From contig JAWKUB010000010.1 in NCBI GenBank assembly GCA_041398745.1, positions 186,001 through 250,000 of the forward strand: 64,000 nucleotides of DNA. Direction: 5' to 3'. Origin of the DNA: JACKHO01 sp041398745 (GTDB lineage: Bacteria > Planctomycetota > Planctomycetia > Planctomycetales > Planctomycetaceae). Below are positions 34,464-43,193 of the stretch, in pieces. The notes beneath the pieces were generated by a model. It ran no database searches. It had not been told where the DNA came from and saw only the letters and a list, made by a program, of their open reading frames with translations. Every line of letters begins with the position of its first letter. The first letter of the stretch is position 1. The translations under genes and the position numbers were made by a program.

Positions 34464-34955
34464 ATGCAAGACGATGCGATAGAACTGGAAACCGTATTGC
34501 CGCAAATTGGCTCTGTGAAATGGATTGGCGTGTCTCCGGCACGGCGGGAGCCAATCCGTTCCTTAAGTGAAGTCATGATTCGGGTCGGAACGGGTCTCGA
34601 CGGCGATCACCACAGTACTCTCAAACCGGGTGGAAAGCGACAGGTTACGCTCATTCAGTGGGAGCACCTGCCCGTCGTCGCCTCCGTATTGGGGCGGACG
34701 GAAGTTGCGCCTGATGAATTGAGGCGGAACATCGTGGTGTCGGGTATTAATCTTCTCGCCTTGAAGCAGAAGCAGTTCAAGGTTGGCGAGTGTGTACTTG
34801 AGTACACTGGCCCTTGTGTCCCCTGCTCATTGATGGAAGAGAACTTGGGTCCCGGCGGCTTCAATGCCATGCGCGGACACGGGGGAATAACTGCCCAGGT
34901 GGTTCGCGAGGGACTTGTTCGAATCGGCGACAGCGTTGCCGTCGCACCGCGCTGA
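34464..34955 (+). CDS. MOSC domain-containing protein
   Basis: MOSC (molybdenum cofactor sulfurase C-terminal) domains bind molybdenum or related metal centres through a conserved cysteine. Here the block VLEYTGPCVPCSLMEENLGP contains the cysteine, and LIQWEHLPVVASVLGR, ELRRNIVVSGINLLALKQKQ and GHGGITAQVVREG are the other conserved segments. At 163 residues it is a stand-alone MOSC protein of the YiiM-like type, possibly involved in transferring sulfur to a cofactor or in detoxification. The start is ATG 34464. It precedes the sigma54 activator by 260 bases and is probably a separate transcription unit. Confidence 0.85.
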   Translation: MQDDAIELETVLPQIGSVKWIGVSPARREPIRSLSEVMIRVGTGLDGDHHSTLKPGGKRQVTLIQWEHLPVVASVLGRTEVAPDELRRNIVVSGINLLALKQKQFKVGECVLEYTGPCVPCSLMEENLGPGGFNAMRGHGGITAQVVREGLVRIGDSVAVAPR

Positions 34956-35171
34956 GTGCGCATAAAAGAACCCCTGGAAGCGAGGGCTGACAGGGCGGCT
35001 CGTGGGAGAGGGCTGAAGGCAGAGTGGGTAGGCTGGCTTCAACAGGCCTGTTTACCAAATCGCGGCCAAGGGGCTCGGCTGGGGTACTTCCAATTGTAGC
35101 GAATCGTGTGCCAGAGTCGTGCCCACCTCAAAAACGACATTGATTTGTGGATTTTTCTGGTTATTTGACAG

Positions 35172-35201
35172 TTGAACTCAAGTTTCGGCGCGTAGTATGA
35201 T
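35172..35201 (+). promoter_or_regulatory. Candidate sigma70 promoter of the sigma54 activator gene
   Basis: TTGAAC (35172) and TATGAT (35196) are separated by 18 bases. The ATG start is 16 bases after the end of the -10 box, leaving a leader of about nine bases, so the mRNA may be nearly leaderless. A GGCGCC inverted repeat surrounds the start codon. Confidence 0.45.
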
Positions 35202-35216
35202 TGTCGACGGGCGCCG

Positions 35217-38200
35217 ATGGCGCCGAAAACCTTGGCTGTAAGCGCTGTGCGAACGAATTACCTCCTGCTCTTTGTCCTAGCTGGTCTGTCCATTCTTTAT
35301 GGGCTGGCAATTCTGTGGTATGTGCCCACGCAGCCGGCGCTGGGAATGCACAGCTTGCTTACTTCAAGGATCGAGGGGCGTGGAATTGAAGTCGTTGATG
35401 TACACCGTCACGGCAATTTGCGAGCTCGACCACGCTGGCCGGAAGTTGGTGATCGACTGGTTCAAGTCGGCCCAGTGCGAATTCGATCATTCCACGATTT
35501 GGCGACTGCCCACCAGGTGTTGCGACAATTGGAAGTCGATTCCGGCGGTCTCGTTGAGTTCGGTCAGGACCCCTCAGAAGATGCGAAATACTCCAGCCGC
35601 TATCTGGTAGAATATCCCGATCACAATCGTCTGGTGCGGGTTTGGTTGGTTCGCCCCGGGGAAACAATTGCGACAGACACCTGGATTCCGTTGCAGCCTC
35701 AGGAACGGTCTGGAGTTTTTCTGTCGCTGGCTTGGTTCATCTTGCAAATGCTGGTGGTCCTCGCAGGTGTGCTAGCCTGTTGGTATCGCCCCTTTGATGA
35801 GTCAGCTCAGTTGTTCCTTCTGACTGCCAGCCTTGCACTGGTAGCGTTTATGGGGGGGAATCACTGGTGGGTCATTTCGGGTAACCTCTTGCTGATGATT
35901 CCGTTCGTTGTGGCCGGGCTCTTCCTTCCCGCCACACTCCTGTACTTTGCCGCCGTCTATCCTGTGCCGAAACGCATGGTCATTCAGCGGCCTATGACAT
36001 TTCAATTGGCCGTGTTCGGACCAGCTGCCCTGGGAGCCACTGCTTTATCCTGCCTTGTCGTCATCAGTCGCGTGCTCGCTCGATCTTGGGGCCAGGGACT
36101 ATTTGCCGAAGCGATCCGACGAATCCTCAGCCAGGCCGCAGCTCAGACTTTGCCTGCCCTGCAGATTCTCGTTTACACCTACATGTGTGGCACACTGGTT
36201 TACTTCGTCGCGACCGTCTTAATGCTTGGAAATGGCTTAAGCCAGGCGCGCAGCCCGGTTGAAAAGAACCAGGTCCGGACCATTTTTGGGGCCGCCCTCT
36301 TCTGCATTGTCCCGCTTGCGTATTCCACCTGGCTGGCATTCACCTCCCCCGCTTACTTTGCATTCGGCGGAGCTCGCATACCAGTCTTTCTTGCAAGCTT
36401 GTCGTTCATGCTCGCCTATGGTGTTGGCATTGTTCGGTACAAGTTGATGCTCATCGACCAGGTGTTTAGCCGAAGCGTCTGGTACTACATCGCCAGCGCT
36501 GCCACGGCAATCCTGTTCAGCGCCATCATCTCCGCCGGCAGCATGAATGCGCTGCATGGGAACCTGTCCCTGTTTGGTCAGGCCATTCCTATCATTTACG
36601 TCCTCATGGTGTCCGTGCTCGTCCTGATTTGGGGTCGTGACACCATCCAACGTCTACTTGACCGCCGATTTTTTCGGGAAAAGTATCGACTGGACAAAGC
36701 ACTTCAGCGAATGAATAAAGTCGTTTCGAATGTGTTTGAGACAGAGGCCGTAGCGGAAAGCCTGCTCAACTCCTGCTGTGACGTTCTCCGCACTGAACAC
36801 GCGATGCTATACGTCAGAAAAGGCAGCGGCACGCAATTTCGTCTGCTCGCCTCTCACGGCTACACCGACGCTCCACTCCAGCTGACCTTCACCGATGAAG
36901 CCATCACTCTCATGGTGAATGACGGATTCCTGCAGCGCGTGCCAAGTATCGATTCACCAGCTCAGCAGCTGTTGCGTACGGCACACGCGCAAGTCTTTTA
37001 TGGAATGGAGCTCGATGGACACCTCACTGGTGTCGTTGCCATCGGCACCAAACCAAACGGGTCGGCATTCACAGCTGAGGACGTGGCGTTTGTTACCGCC
37101 ATGGGCCGAATGACAGCGATTGCCATGCATTGCGCCCGAGTCCACGAAGAAGTCGGACGCCTGAGAGATGACCTACAGGTAAAAGTCGAGCAAGTTTCCG
37201 ACCAGAATCGGCAAATCCACTTGCTGCAAACTGAACTTTCGGCACTATCACGCCCTGCCGTTGCTCAGGATGTGTCGACAGCGGGCGAGGATCCATTTGA
37301 CCGTGGCGAAATCAAAGGGAACAGCCCCGCAATCATGCGCGTGTTGGACACTGTGAGGAAAGTGGCCCAAACCGAATCGACAGTGCTCATCCGAGGCGAA
37401 AGCGGAACCGGGAAGGAACTTCTTGCGAGGGCCCTGCACGACAACAGTCCACGGCGTAACGGACCGCTGGTCACAGTTCATTGCGCCGCACTCAGTCCGA
37501 CACTTCTGGAAAGCGAATTGTTTGGACACGTTAGAGGTGCGTTTACTGATGCACGTGAGGACAAAATTGGCCGCTTCGCTATGGCAAATGGGGGCACCTT
37601 GTTCCTTGACGAAATTGGAGACATTTCACCTGACGTGCAAATCAAACTGTTGCGGGTGCTGCAGGAGCGATCCTTCGAACCAGTTGGCAGCACGCGCTCG
37701 CAAACGGTTAACGTACGTCTCATTACGGCGACACACCAGAATCTCGAACGGCTCATTTCGACGAGCCAGTTTCGGGAGGATTTGTTCTATCGCCTTAACG
37801 TCATTAGTATATTGTTGCCGCCTCTCCGTGAACGTCCGGAAGACCTCCTCGAACTTTCACTCCATTTCCTCAGGCAGGCATCTGCAAAAACTGGCAAGAA
37901 CGTGCGTCGCATCGATGAAGCAACTCTCGACTTGCTGACTCAGCACGCCTGGCCGGGTAACATTCGCGAACTGCAGAACGTCATCGAACGTGCCGTGGTG
38001 TTGGCTGAATCTGACCAAATTGAGGTCCACGACTTGCCCGCGGAGATACGGTCCCGCCGTAATGTCGCGGCAATCCAACCTTCGCCAGCCAAATTGCTCA
38101 CGGCTCAGCAGGCATTGCGGGTGACAACGCCCCTGCCCGAGGGAGATGACGAACGCGAAACCCTGCTCCAGGCACTCGAAAGCTGCGGCTTGAATAAGGC

Positions 38201-38273
38201 AGAGGCAGCGCGGTCACTGGGGATGCCACGCAGTACATTCTTCAGCAAGCTCAAAAAGCACGGTTTGAACTGA
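35217..38273 (+). CDS. Membrane-bound sigma54-dependent transcriptional activator with GAF domain
   Basis: The domains in order are: an N-terminal membrane segment (residues 12-36); a PDZ-like region of about 60-150 (EVGDRLVQVGPVRIRSFHDL); six or more membrane helices at about 170-460; a GAF domain at about 530-650 (LLNSCCDVLRTEHAMLYVRK); and a sigma54-interaction AAA+ domain. The last has Walker A GESGTGKE, the loop GHVRGAFTDAREDKIGRF, Walker B GGTLFLDEIGD and sensor RVLQERSFEPVGSTRSQTV. It ends in a Fis-type helix-turn-helix (LNKAEAARSLGMPRSTFFSK). It should open sigma54 promoters in response to a membrane or ligand signal. The usual GAFTGA contact motif reads GAFTDA. Targets are unknown; no clear -24/-12 promoter was found nearby. 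Confidence 0.9.
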   Translation: MAPKTLAVSAVRTNYLLLFVLAGLSILYGLAILWYVPTQPALGMHSLLTSRIEGRGIEVVDVHRHGNLRARPRWPEVGDRLVQVGPVRIRSFHDLATAHQVLRQLEVDSGGLVEFGQDPSEDAKYSSRYLVEYPDHNRLVRVWLVRPGETIATDTWIPLQPQERSGVFLSLAWFILQMLVVLAGVLACWYRPFDESAQLFLLTASLALVAFMGGNHWWVISGNLLLMIPFVVAGLFLPATLLYFAAVYPVPKRMVIQRPMTFQLAVFGPAALGATALSCLVVISRVLARSWGQGLFAEAIRRILSQAAAQTLPALQILVYTYMCGTLVYFVATVLMLGNGLSQARSPVEKNQVRTIFGAALFCIVPLAYSTWLAFTSPAYFAFGGARIPVFLASLSFMLAYGVGIVRYKLMLIDQVFSRSVWYYIASAATAILFSAIISAGSMNALHGNLSLFGQAIPIIYVLMVSVLVLIWGRDTIQRLLDRRFFREKYRLDKALQRMNKVVSNVFETEAVAESLLNSCCDVLRTEHAMLYVRKGSGTQFRLLASHGYTDAPLQLTFTDEAITLMVNDGFLQRVPSIDSPAQQLLRTAHAQVFYGMELDGHLTGVVAIGTKPNGSAFTAEDVAFVTAMGRMTAIAMHCARVHEEVGRLRDDLQVKVEQVSDQNRQIHLLQTELSALSRPAVAQDVSTAGEDPFDRGEIKGNSPAIMRVLDTVRKVAQTESTVLIRGESGTGKELLARALHDNSPRRNGPLVTVHCAALSPTLLESELFGHVRGAFTDAREDKIGRFAMANGGTLFLDEIGDISPDVQIKLLRVLQERSFEPVGSTRSQTVNVRLITATHQNLERLISTSQFREDLFYRLNVISILLPPLRERPEDLLELSLHFLRQASAKTGKNVRRIDEATLDLLTQHAWPGNIRELQNVIERAVVLAESDQIEVHDLPAEIRSRRNVAAIQPSPAKLLTAQQALRVTTPLPEGDDERETLLQALESCGLNKAEAARSLGMPRSTFFSKLKKHGLN

Positions 38274-38377
38274 TGGCCGCGTGACTTTCTCTGCACGTCG
38301 CATCAAGAAATGTTTTTTTGTTTTCAGGTGCCAAATTCGCACTTTCCAGTGCGTAGTCATTGCAACGGCTGCTGATT

Positions 38378-38406
38378 TTGACATCCTTTCAGCATACGGC
38401 TTGTAG
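38378..38406 (+). promoter_or_regulatory. Candidate promoter of the zinc-ribbon gene
   Basis: TTGACA at 38378 is a perfect -35 box, followed after 17 bases by TTGTAG, a weak -10 box. It lies about 50 bases before the ATG at 38454. The upstream T-rich run GTTTTTTTGTTTTC (38310-38325) could end transcription of the activator gene. Confidence 0.3.
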
Positions 38407-38453
38407 AGAACCGCGGGTTCTTCAGCCTTTTGCGTTGATGGGAGTAAATTCGA

Positions 38454-39158
38454 ATGGCGGAAGGTCTCGATCTGCCGCAGTTGCATAGTCTTCTGCGACA
38501 GTTGCATGGAGTGCAGGATGAACTGGCCAGTGGCCCCCGGCAAATCAAGATTCGGGAGAAGCGAATCGCAGCGGCGGAGCAATTGGTTGTCGAACGTTCG
38601 CGGGATTTGACGCAAACACGAGCCGACGCCGACTCGAAGAACCTTGACCTCAAAACCAAAGAGCAGGATCTCCACAAACTGCGGGGCAAACTGAACGCGG
38701 CAGCTACGAACCGCGAGTACGAAATTCTGCAGGGCCAAATCGAGGCCGACACTGTCGCTAAAAGCGTGCTCGAAGATGAAATCATAGAATTCCTCGAACG
38801 AGCCGAACTCATTCAGCAGGAAATTGCCCAAGCAAAGGAGGCGGTGGTTCAACTCAAGGAGCAACTGCAAAAATTCACCGCTGAGTTCGAAGCCAAGTTA
38901 CCGGGACTTGAGTCACGGAAGGCTGAGTTGGAAAAGCAACTCGCCGAGGCTGAGAAGCCGCTGCCCGGAAATATCAAAGACCATTATCAGCGCATCCGAG
39001 TTGCACACGGTGCTGACGCGCTCGCCTGTGCCGATACGGGTAGTTGCTCCGAATGTTTTGTGACTATCACCACTCAAAACAAGGTGCTGTTGAACAGCGG
39101 CAACGCGCTGCTTTGCCCGTCATGCGGGCGGCTACTGTACGTGACAGGCAAGAAGTAG
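38454..39158 (+). CDS. Coiled-coil protein with C4-type zinc ribbon
   Basis: Residues of about 10-180 form one long coiled coil (KIREKRIAAAEQLVVERSRD, then EIIEFLERAELIQQEIAQAK and LESRKAELEKQLAEAEKPL). The C terminus has C-x8-C-x2-C spacing (CADTGSCSECFVTI) and a second pair in LLCPSCGRLLYV, which together form a C4 zinc ribbon. The arrangement is that of the zinc-ribbon/coiled-coil family once called DUF164. Members in other bacteria are linked to nucleic acid binding or flagellar and ribosome functions; the role here is unknown. It is probably cytoplasmic. The gene is followed by the membrane protein gene at a distance of 43 bases, perhaps as an operon. Confidence 0.85.
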   Translation: MAEGLDLPQLHSLLRQLHGVQDELASGPRQIKIREKRIAAAEQLVVERSRDLTQTRADADSKNLDLKTKEQDLHKLRGKLNAAATNREYEILQGQIEADTVAKSVLEDEIIEFLERAELIQQEIAQAKEAVVQLKEQLQKFTAEFEAKLPGLESRKAELEKQLAEAEKPLPGNIKDHYQRIRVAHGADALACADTGSCSECFVTITTQNKVLLNSGNALLCPSCGRLLYVTGKK

Positions 39159-39201
39159 CGACAGTATTTGTGCGATTGTTGAATCAGGGGGAGTGATTGC
39201 A

Positions 39202-39996
39202 ATGGCCGGAACTCATCTGCAATCGTCACGAATTACCGACACGGTGGAAATCCTGTCTCGACGTATTCGCGAGCGGTTTCCCGAAGCGGGGCTCAACAAG
39301 GTATGCGGCCACCTCCTGGAGTTCGCCCGAGAAGCGCAGAAAACATCGCACGACATTTCTCGCCCCATGTATGGCGTGCGCATTATTTCCGGGCTACTCG
39401 TGTTTCTGTTTGCAGCAGTGTTTGCCTGGTGCTTCGCACATGTTCGCATGCCGCAACAGCAATTGTTGGCCAACGAACTCGTCCAGGTTATCGAAGCTGG
39501 TTTTAACGCGATTCTGCTGACCGGGCTGACGCTCTTCTTCTTCGGTTCGCTCGAAACACGTGTCAAACGCGGACGTGCCCTAAGAGCCTTGCACGAGTTG
39601 CGATCGCTCGCGCACGTCATCGACATGCATCAACTCACGAAAGACCCCGAACGTGTGCTCTCACCGGGCCGGGAAACTGAGTCATCACCCAAAAGTACCA
39701 TGACCAGCTTCCAGCTCAATCGGTATCTCGACTACTGCAGTGAGATGCTGGCGCTTGTCGGGAAAATTGGTGCTTTGTATGTCGATGAGTTCACCGACAC
39801 CGAGGCAGTCGAGGCGGTGAATGATCTCGAATCGCTCACCACGGGCTTCTCACGGAAAATCTGGCAGAAAATCAACATTCTGCAACTGGCCGATGAACGG
39901 CAGTGGCATACTCCCACTCCAGTTGCGAAGTCGACGGACAAGGTTGTGGAATCGTCCGAAGTTCCACCACCGCAGCCTCCTGTGACCGATGCTTAA
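39202..39996 (+). CDS. Hypothetical membrane protein with two transmembrane segments
   Basis: The product is not recognised. The start is ATG 39202, with GGGGGAG about nine bases before it; GTG 39193 would add three residues. A cytoplasmic helix (about residues 12-55) is followed by IISGLLVFLFAAVFAWCFAH and AILLTGLTLFFFGSLETRVK, two membrane segments separated by a short loop, then an alpha-helical tail (YLDYCSEMLALVGKIGALYV). The end is proline-rich (VVESSEVPPPQPPVTDA). The layout resembles small signalling or scaffold proteins, but no domain is identifiable. The adjacent zinc-ribbon gene is on the same strand, while the glycosyltransferase gene begins about 140 bases downstream. Confidence 0.7.
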   Translation: MAGTHLQSSRITDTVEILSRRIRERFPEAGLNKVCGHLLEFAREAQKTSHDISRPMYGVRIISGLLVFLFAAVFAWCFAHVRMPQQQLLANELVQVIEAGFNAILLTGLTLFFFGSLETRVKRGRALRALHELRSLAHVIDMHQLTKDPERVLSPGRETESSPKSTMTSFQLNRYLDYCSEMLALVGKIGALYVDEFTDTEAVEAVNDLESLTTGFSRKIWQKINILQLADERQWHTPTPVAKSTDKVVESSEVPPPQPPVTDA

Positions 39997-40134
39997 CTCC
40001 CTCGGACTTCTCCAACTGGGAAGACTGTCACGAGACGCAGTGGTGGAAGAGGGCCAGATTTCAACAAAAAATGCGGAAACCTGCTCGCCTCCGCTGGAAT
40101 TCGGTAGAATAATAGACCCAATTCGCGATCCAGA

Positions 40135-40920
40135 TTGATCGCCCCACCTCACAGTTTGAGGAGCAGAGCCATTTCCAGCCGCCCACTCTCTCCCCGTATT
40201 CTCACCGCCATTCCGGTTTACAACGAAGAACGTCACGTTCTCGATGTACTCAACACAGTGCGCGAATGGTGTGATGACATTCTGGTCGTGGATGATGGGT
40301 CATCCGACGGGACACCGCTGCTGTTGCAGGAAATGGTCGGCATTAGTGTCATTCGCCACAATCCCAACCAGGGTTACGGTGGCGCACTCCGCTCGGCGTT
40401 TCAGTTTGCCATCGAACACGACTACGACGTCCTCGTCACCATCGACTGCGATGGTCAACATCAGCCACAGTTCATTCCGGAAATGGCCGCGGCCGTGTAT
40501 CCGCCCGGCGAGCGGCCCTATGACATTGTCTCCGGCAGCCGCTATTTGAAAGCGTTTGATGGCAACAGCCTTCCGCCAGAAGAACGCCGCTCAATCAACA
40601 TGCACGTGAATCGTCGACTGGAGAGTTGTTACGGGCTAACGCTCACCGACTCCTTCTGCGGCTTCAAAGCGTACCGCATCGAAGCTCTGAAGAAGTTTGA
40701 AATCACGGAACTCGGTTACGCATTGCCGCTGCAACTGTGGGTGCAGGCTGTGCGCCATCGCATGCGGATTCGGGAATTCGCCGTGCCACTCATCTACACC
40801 GATGAAGAACGCTCCTTCGGGGAAAGCCTCGATGTCGCAGCCACGCGTCTGGCCTACTATGAAGAAGTGCTCAAACGCGAAATGGAACTGCAGAACGCAC
40901 CGTGCGGATCGAATCGCTGA
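40135..40920 (+). CDS. Family 2 glycosyltransferase (dolichol-phosphate mannosyltransferase-like)
   Basis: A GT-A fold enzyme. ILTAIPVYNEERHVLDVL is the entry strand, DDILVVDDGSSDGTPLLLQE carries the nucleotide-binding aspartates, and LVTIDCDGQHQPQFIPEM carries the DxD-like metal site. The later DSFCGFKAYRIEALKKFEI block is characteristic of DPM1/polyprenol-phosphate transferase types. It probably transfers a sugar from a nucleotide donor to a lipid carrier or glycan on the inner face of the membrane. No transmembrane tail is present. The start is unclear: TTG 40135 is the only usable codon, with no ATG in frame until later, and AGGAG lies near 40157 before an ATT. Confidence 0.85.
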   Translation: MIAPPHSLRSRAISSRPLSPRILTAIPVYNEERHVLDVLNTVREWCDDILVVDDGSSDGTPLLLQEMVGISVIRHNPNQGYGGALRSAFQFAIEHDYDVLVTIDCDGQHQPQFIPEMAAAVYPPGERPYDIVSGSRYLKAFDGNSLPPEERRSINMHVNRRLESCYGLTLTDSFCGFKAYRIEALKKFEITELGYALPLQLWVQAVRHRMRIREFAVPLIYTDEERSFGESLDVAATRLAYYEEVLKREMELQNAPCGSNR

Positions 40921-40940
40921 GCGTCTTTCTTCAGCAGCCC

Positions 40941-40987
40941 GTTTCAGAACCTGGTGGCACAGACATTCCTGTCTGTGAATTCACAGG
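40941..40987. repeat. Family A palindromic repeat, reverse orientation
   Basis: GTTTCAGAACC, then GGTGGCACAGACATTCCTGT, then CTGTGAATTCACAGG. The left end resembles the terminal inverted repeat of the complete elements. It fills the gap between the convergent glycosyltransferase and DNA glycosylase genes. The right part (GAATTCACAGG) matches the copies at 54936 and 56481 rather than the GGAAAAACAC version. Confidence 0.75.
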
Positions 40988-40994
40988 ACCAAAC

Positions 40995-41534
40995 TCATAG
41001 TCGGTGAGGTTCAGAAACCGCCTCTGCGACGACTCGCCAGTGCTCCACCTTTTCCTCAAACGTCCGCGCCGCATGAGCCGGACTTGTTGAGGGCAGCCGG
41101 TGAGTTGGCAACTCCAAATGTGTTGACGAGCGCAGGGGCCGCACGTACTTGCGAAACGCCTGTTCCGCCTTGCCCCCGTTAAAGAAAATGGTGTGAATGC
41201 GAGGATGCTGTTTCAGAAACGTGGGGAAGTCATTCGGGACAATGCTCGCTTCCACAATTTCCGTATCCAAACTCCCCGGCCGCTCGCACGACTGCAACAC
41301 ATCCCACAACGCGACTTTCTGCTGTCGTAAGAGACTCAGTCGACGCGCGTATGGATCATCACGCGGGATGCCAAACAGCTCTTCCATAATGGGCCAGAAT
41401 GCATTCCGCGGATGCGCATAATACTCCTGCGCCGCCAACGACCGCCGCCCCGGCATCGACCCCAACACCAACACTCGCGCATCACGCGAGGCACTTGGCG
41501 GAAAACTTCGGGCGTAGTCGTTCGTCTCGCTCAT
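40995..41534 (-). CDS. DNA-deoxyinosine glycosylase, uracil-DNA glycosylase family 6
   Basis: The layout of a family 6 UDG (hypoxanthine-DNA glycosylase), which removes hypoxanthine formed by adenine deamination. VLVLGSMPGRRSLAAQEYYA is the N-terminal motif (GSMPG in the place of GSFPS) with HPRNAFWPIM following. HTIFFNGGKAEQAFRKYV is the middle block, and LPTHRLPSTSPAHAARTF holds the C-terminal LPSTSPA motif. At 179 residues the length is normal for the group. No signal peptide; it should act on DNA in the cytoplasm. It is convergent with the glycosyltransferase gene, with a family A repeat in between, and has its own promoter region to the right. Confidence 0.9.
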   Translation of the reverse strand: MSETNDYARSFPPSASRDARVLVLGSMPGRRSLAAQEYYAHPRNAFWPIMEELFGIPRDDPYARRLSLLRQQKVALWDVLQSCERPGSLDTEIVEASIVPNDFPTFLKQHPRIHTIFFNGGKAEQAFRKYVRPLRSSTHLELPTHRLPSTSPAHAARTFEEKVEHWRVVAEAVSEPHRL

Positions 41535-41777
41535 GTACCTCGGTGATCACCCTCGTGTGCTTGTGTGCCACTCCTGACTTGCTCAGCAGTGCGTTTCTCT
41601 TGTGGATCGGTTTCACTCAGGTTAGCTGAGGGTATGCTGTTGTGGAATGAGCGAAGAGACTTTACGCGATGGGAACGGTGAGAAACTCCCCGAGGCTGCC
41701 GATCATTTCCCGCGATTCTCGCTACCAATGCGTAATACCCGGTATGCTGATTGTTCCTCAATCATACCGCTACGTCC

Positions 41778-42830
41778 ATGAAATATGACTCACCTGGCTC
41801 GCGTCTGATTACAGTTGGTGTTTGGGCCTTTCTGTTTGTCACCATTGGAACATTGAGCGTTCGCTGGATTCAGGCGGCCCGCATTCAAGCACAGCGGTCT
41901 CAGGACGCTAATCATCTCAAACAGCTTGGTCTTGCTCTGCATAACTACCACGACAGCTTCGACACGTTTCCGCCCGGTGGAGTATTCCGAGATGATGAAA
42001 CTTCTCAGTGGGGCTGGACGACTTCGATTATGCCGTACCTGGACTCTGCACCGTTCTATCACTTTGTCGACGGTGATTATTCTTGGAACCATCCTGTCAA
42101 TCGCGATTTGTATCTGTTGCGAGTCCCATACTATTCGATTTCAGCGGTCCCGGCACAAACTGCTGAAGGATTTCCGGTGAGCTATCACCCGGCAAATCCA
42201 CGCGTCATGTACCGCAATTCTTCGGTAACCCTGAACGACATGACAGCCGGGACAAGTCACACATGGCTGCTGCAAACGTCCTTGCATGAGCCCCGCCCGT
42301 GGGGAGATGCCTGCAACTGGCAAGAGTTACCTGACACCGCCAAAAAGCGACTTCAACAGAACACCGATGCAGTTTGGCCTGACCTCCAAATTCTGCTCGC
42401 TGACGGCAGTGTGAGAAGTTTCACGGAAAGCGCCGATGAGCAAATCTGGTCGCAACTCCGCGAGTCGTTAACACAAGTAGCCGATGAACAGCGACTACAA
42501 TCTCCGGACCACTACAAGCTCGATTCGCCAGGAACGCCAGTGTATCGATTCGAATCCCTGAATCTGCGCGAGGAGACTGAGACCGAGCTGTACGCATCGA
42601 TCCCGATTGGTCCCAATAGCGAACAGATTTCAGCACGCTTTCGATCCAGCGAGAGGATTACGCGCAGGCCCACGACTGGTGGTTCGGCAAGCCATGAGGA
42701 ACTGCAGAAACTGTCGAAAGCATATCCGAACATCAAAGTGCTGAACGGCTACTGCGATGTGACGCTTGAAGAACTCATCAAGCTCTTCCCTAAGCTGGAG
42801 TACCGGAACGGCCAGCCGGTTATTCGCTAG
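41778..42830 (+). CDS. DUF1559-related exported protein without the prepilin signature
   Basis: The N terminus has a membrane helix (LITVGVWAFLFVTIGTLSVRW) followed by RIQAQRSQDANHLKQLGLALHNYHDSFDTFPPGG, which corresponds to the AARRSQCKNNLKQIGLAIHNYHD block of DUF1559 proteins. WTTSIMPYLDSAPFYHFVDG and ILLADGSVRSFTESADEQIW are further matches. The conserved prepilin cleavage signal (G-F-T-L-I-E) is absent. The C-terminal third (about 270-350) is different from classical members and ends in YPNIKVLNGYCDVTLEELIK. It is probably a membrane-anchored member that is not processed by a prepilin peptidase. The ATG at 41778 is preferred; 41751 is possible. Confidence 0.75.
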   Translation: MKYDSPGSRLITVGVWAFLFVTIGTLSVRWIQAARIQAQRSQDANHLKQLGLALHNYHDSFDTFPPGGVFRDDETSQWGWTTSIMPYLDSAPFYHFVDGDYSWNHPVNRDLYLLRVPYYSISAVPAQTAEGFPVSYHPANPRVMYRNSSVTLNDMTAGTSHTWLLQTSLHEPRPWGDACNWQELPDTAKKRLQQNTDAVWPDLQILLADGSVRSFTESADEQIWSQLRESLTQVADEQRLQSPDHYKLDSPGTPVYRFESLNLREETETELYASIPIGPNSEQISARFRSSERITRRPTTGGSASHEELQKLSKAYPNIKVLNGYCDVTLEELIKLFPKLEYRNGQPVIR

Positions 42831-42861
42831 ACCTGCAGGCAAGTCATCACGAATTTTTCGA

Positions 42862-42938
42862 GGCAGTTTCAATGCCTTCATGACAACAATCTATGTGCAG
42901 GAAAAACACAGACACGAATGTCTGTGCCACCTGTCGTT
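42862..42938. repeat. Family A repeat, diverged copy
   Basis: GGCAGTTTCAATGCCTTCAT, then GTGCAGGAAAAACACAGACA, then CGAATGTCTGTGCCACC. It matches the 5' part and core of the MITE-like elements, but the expected right inverted repeat is degenerate. It lies in the spacer between the DUF1559-related and the beta-trefoil genes. Confidence 0.7.
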
Positions 42939-43193
42939 TTTCCGTGGATGGGATACTACAGAAACTGCTGGAAAAGCCAGCAAGTGGCAGCCACACCCCG
43001 CCGACCAGGGGAGAGGTGTTCTTTTTTTGAGCATCGAAAATCCTGTTAGTGGTCACAGTTGACACACATGTCGAGTTCGAGTACCTTTTCGTCACCCAAT
43101 TGGTATTAACAAAGTGACATCCGGAGTCACTTCCACGTAGATCTGCTCGACAGATGCAGAAGGCTTTCCAATCCAAACTGAAAAGGTATTCTC

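Noticed and set aside
40950..40975. Sigma54-type promoter in the family A core (TGGCAC...TTCCT)
   Set aside because: The -12 element lacks GC at the right distance, and the copies lie at gene ends, not upstream of genes.
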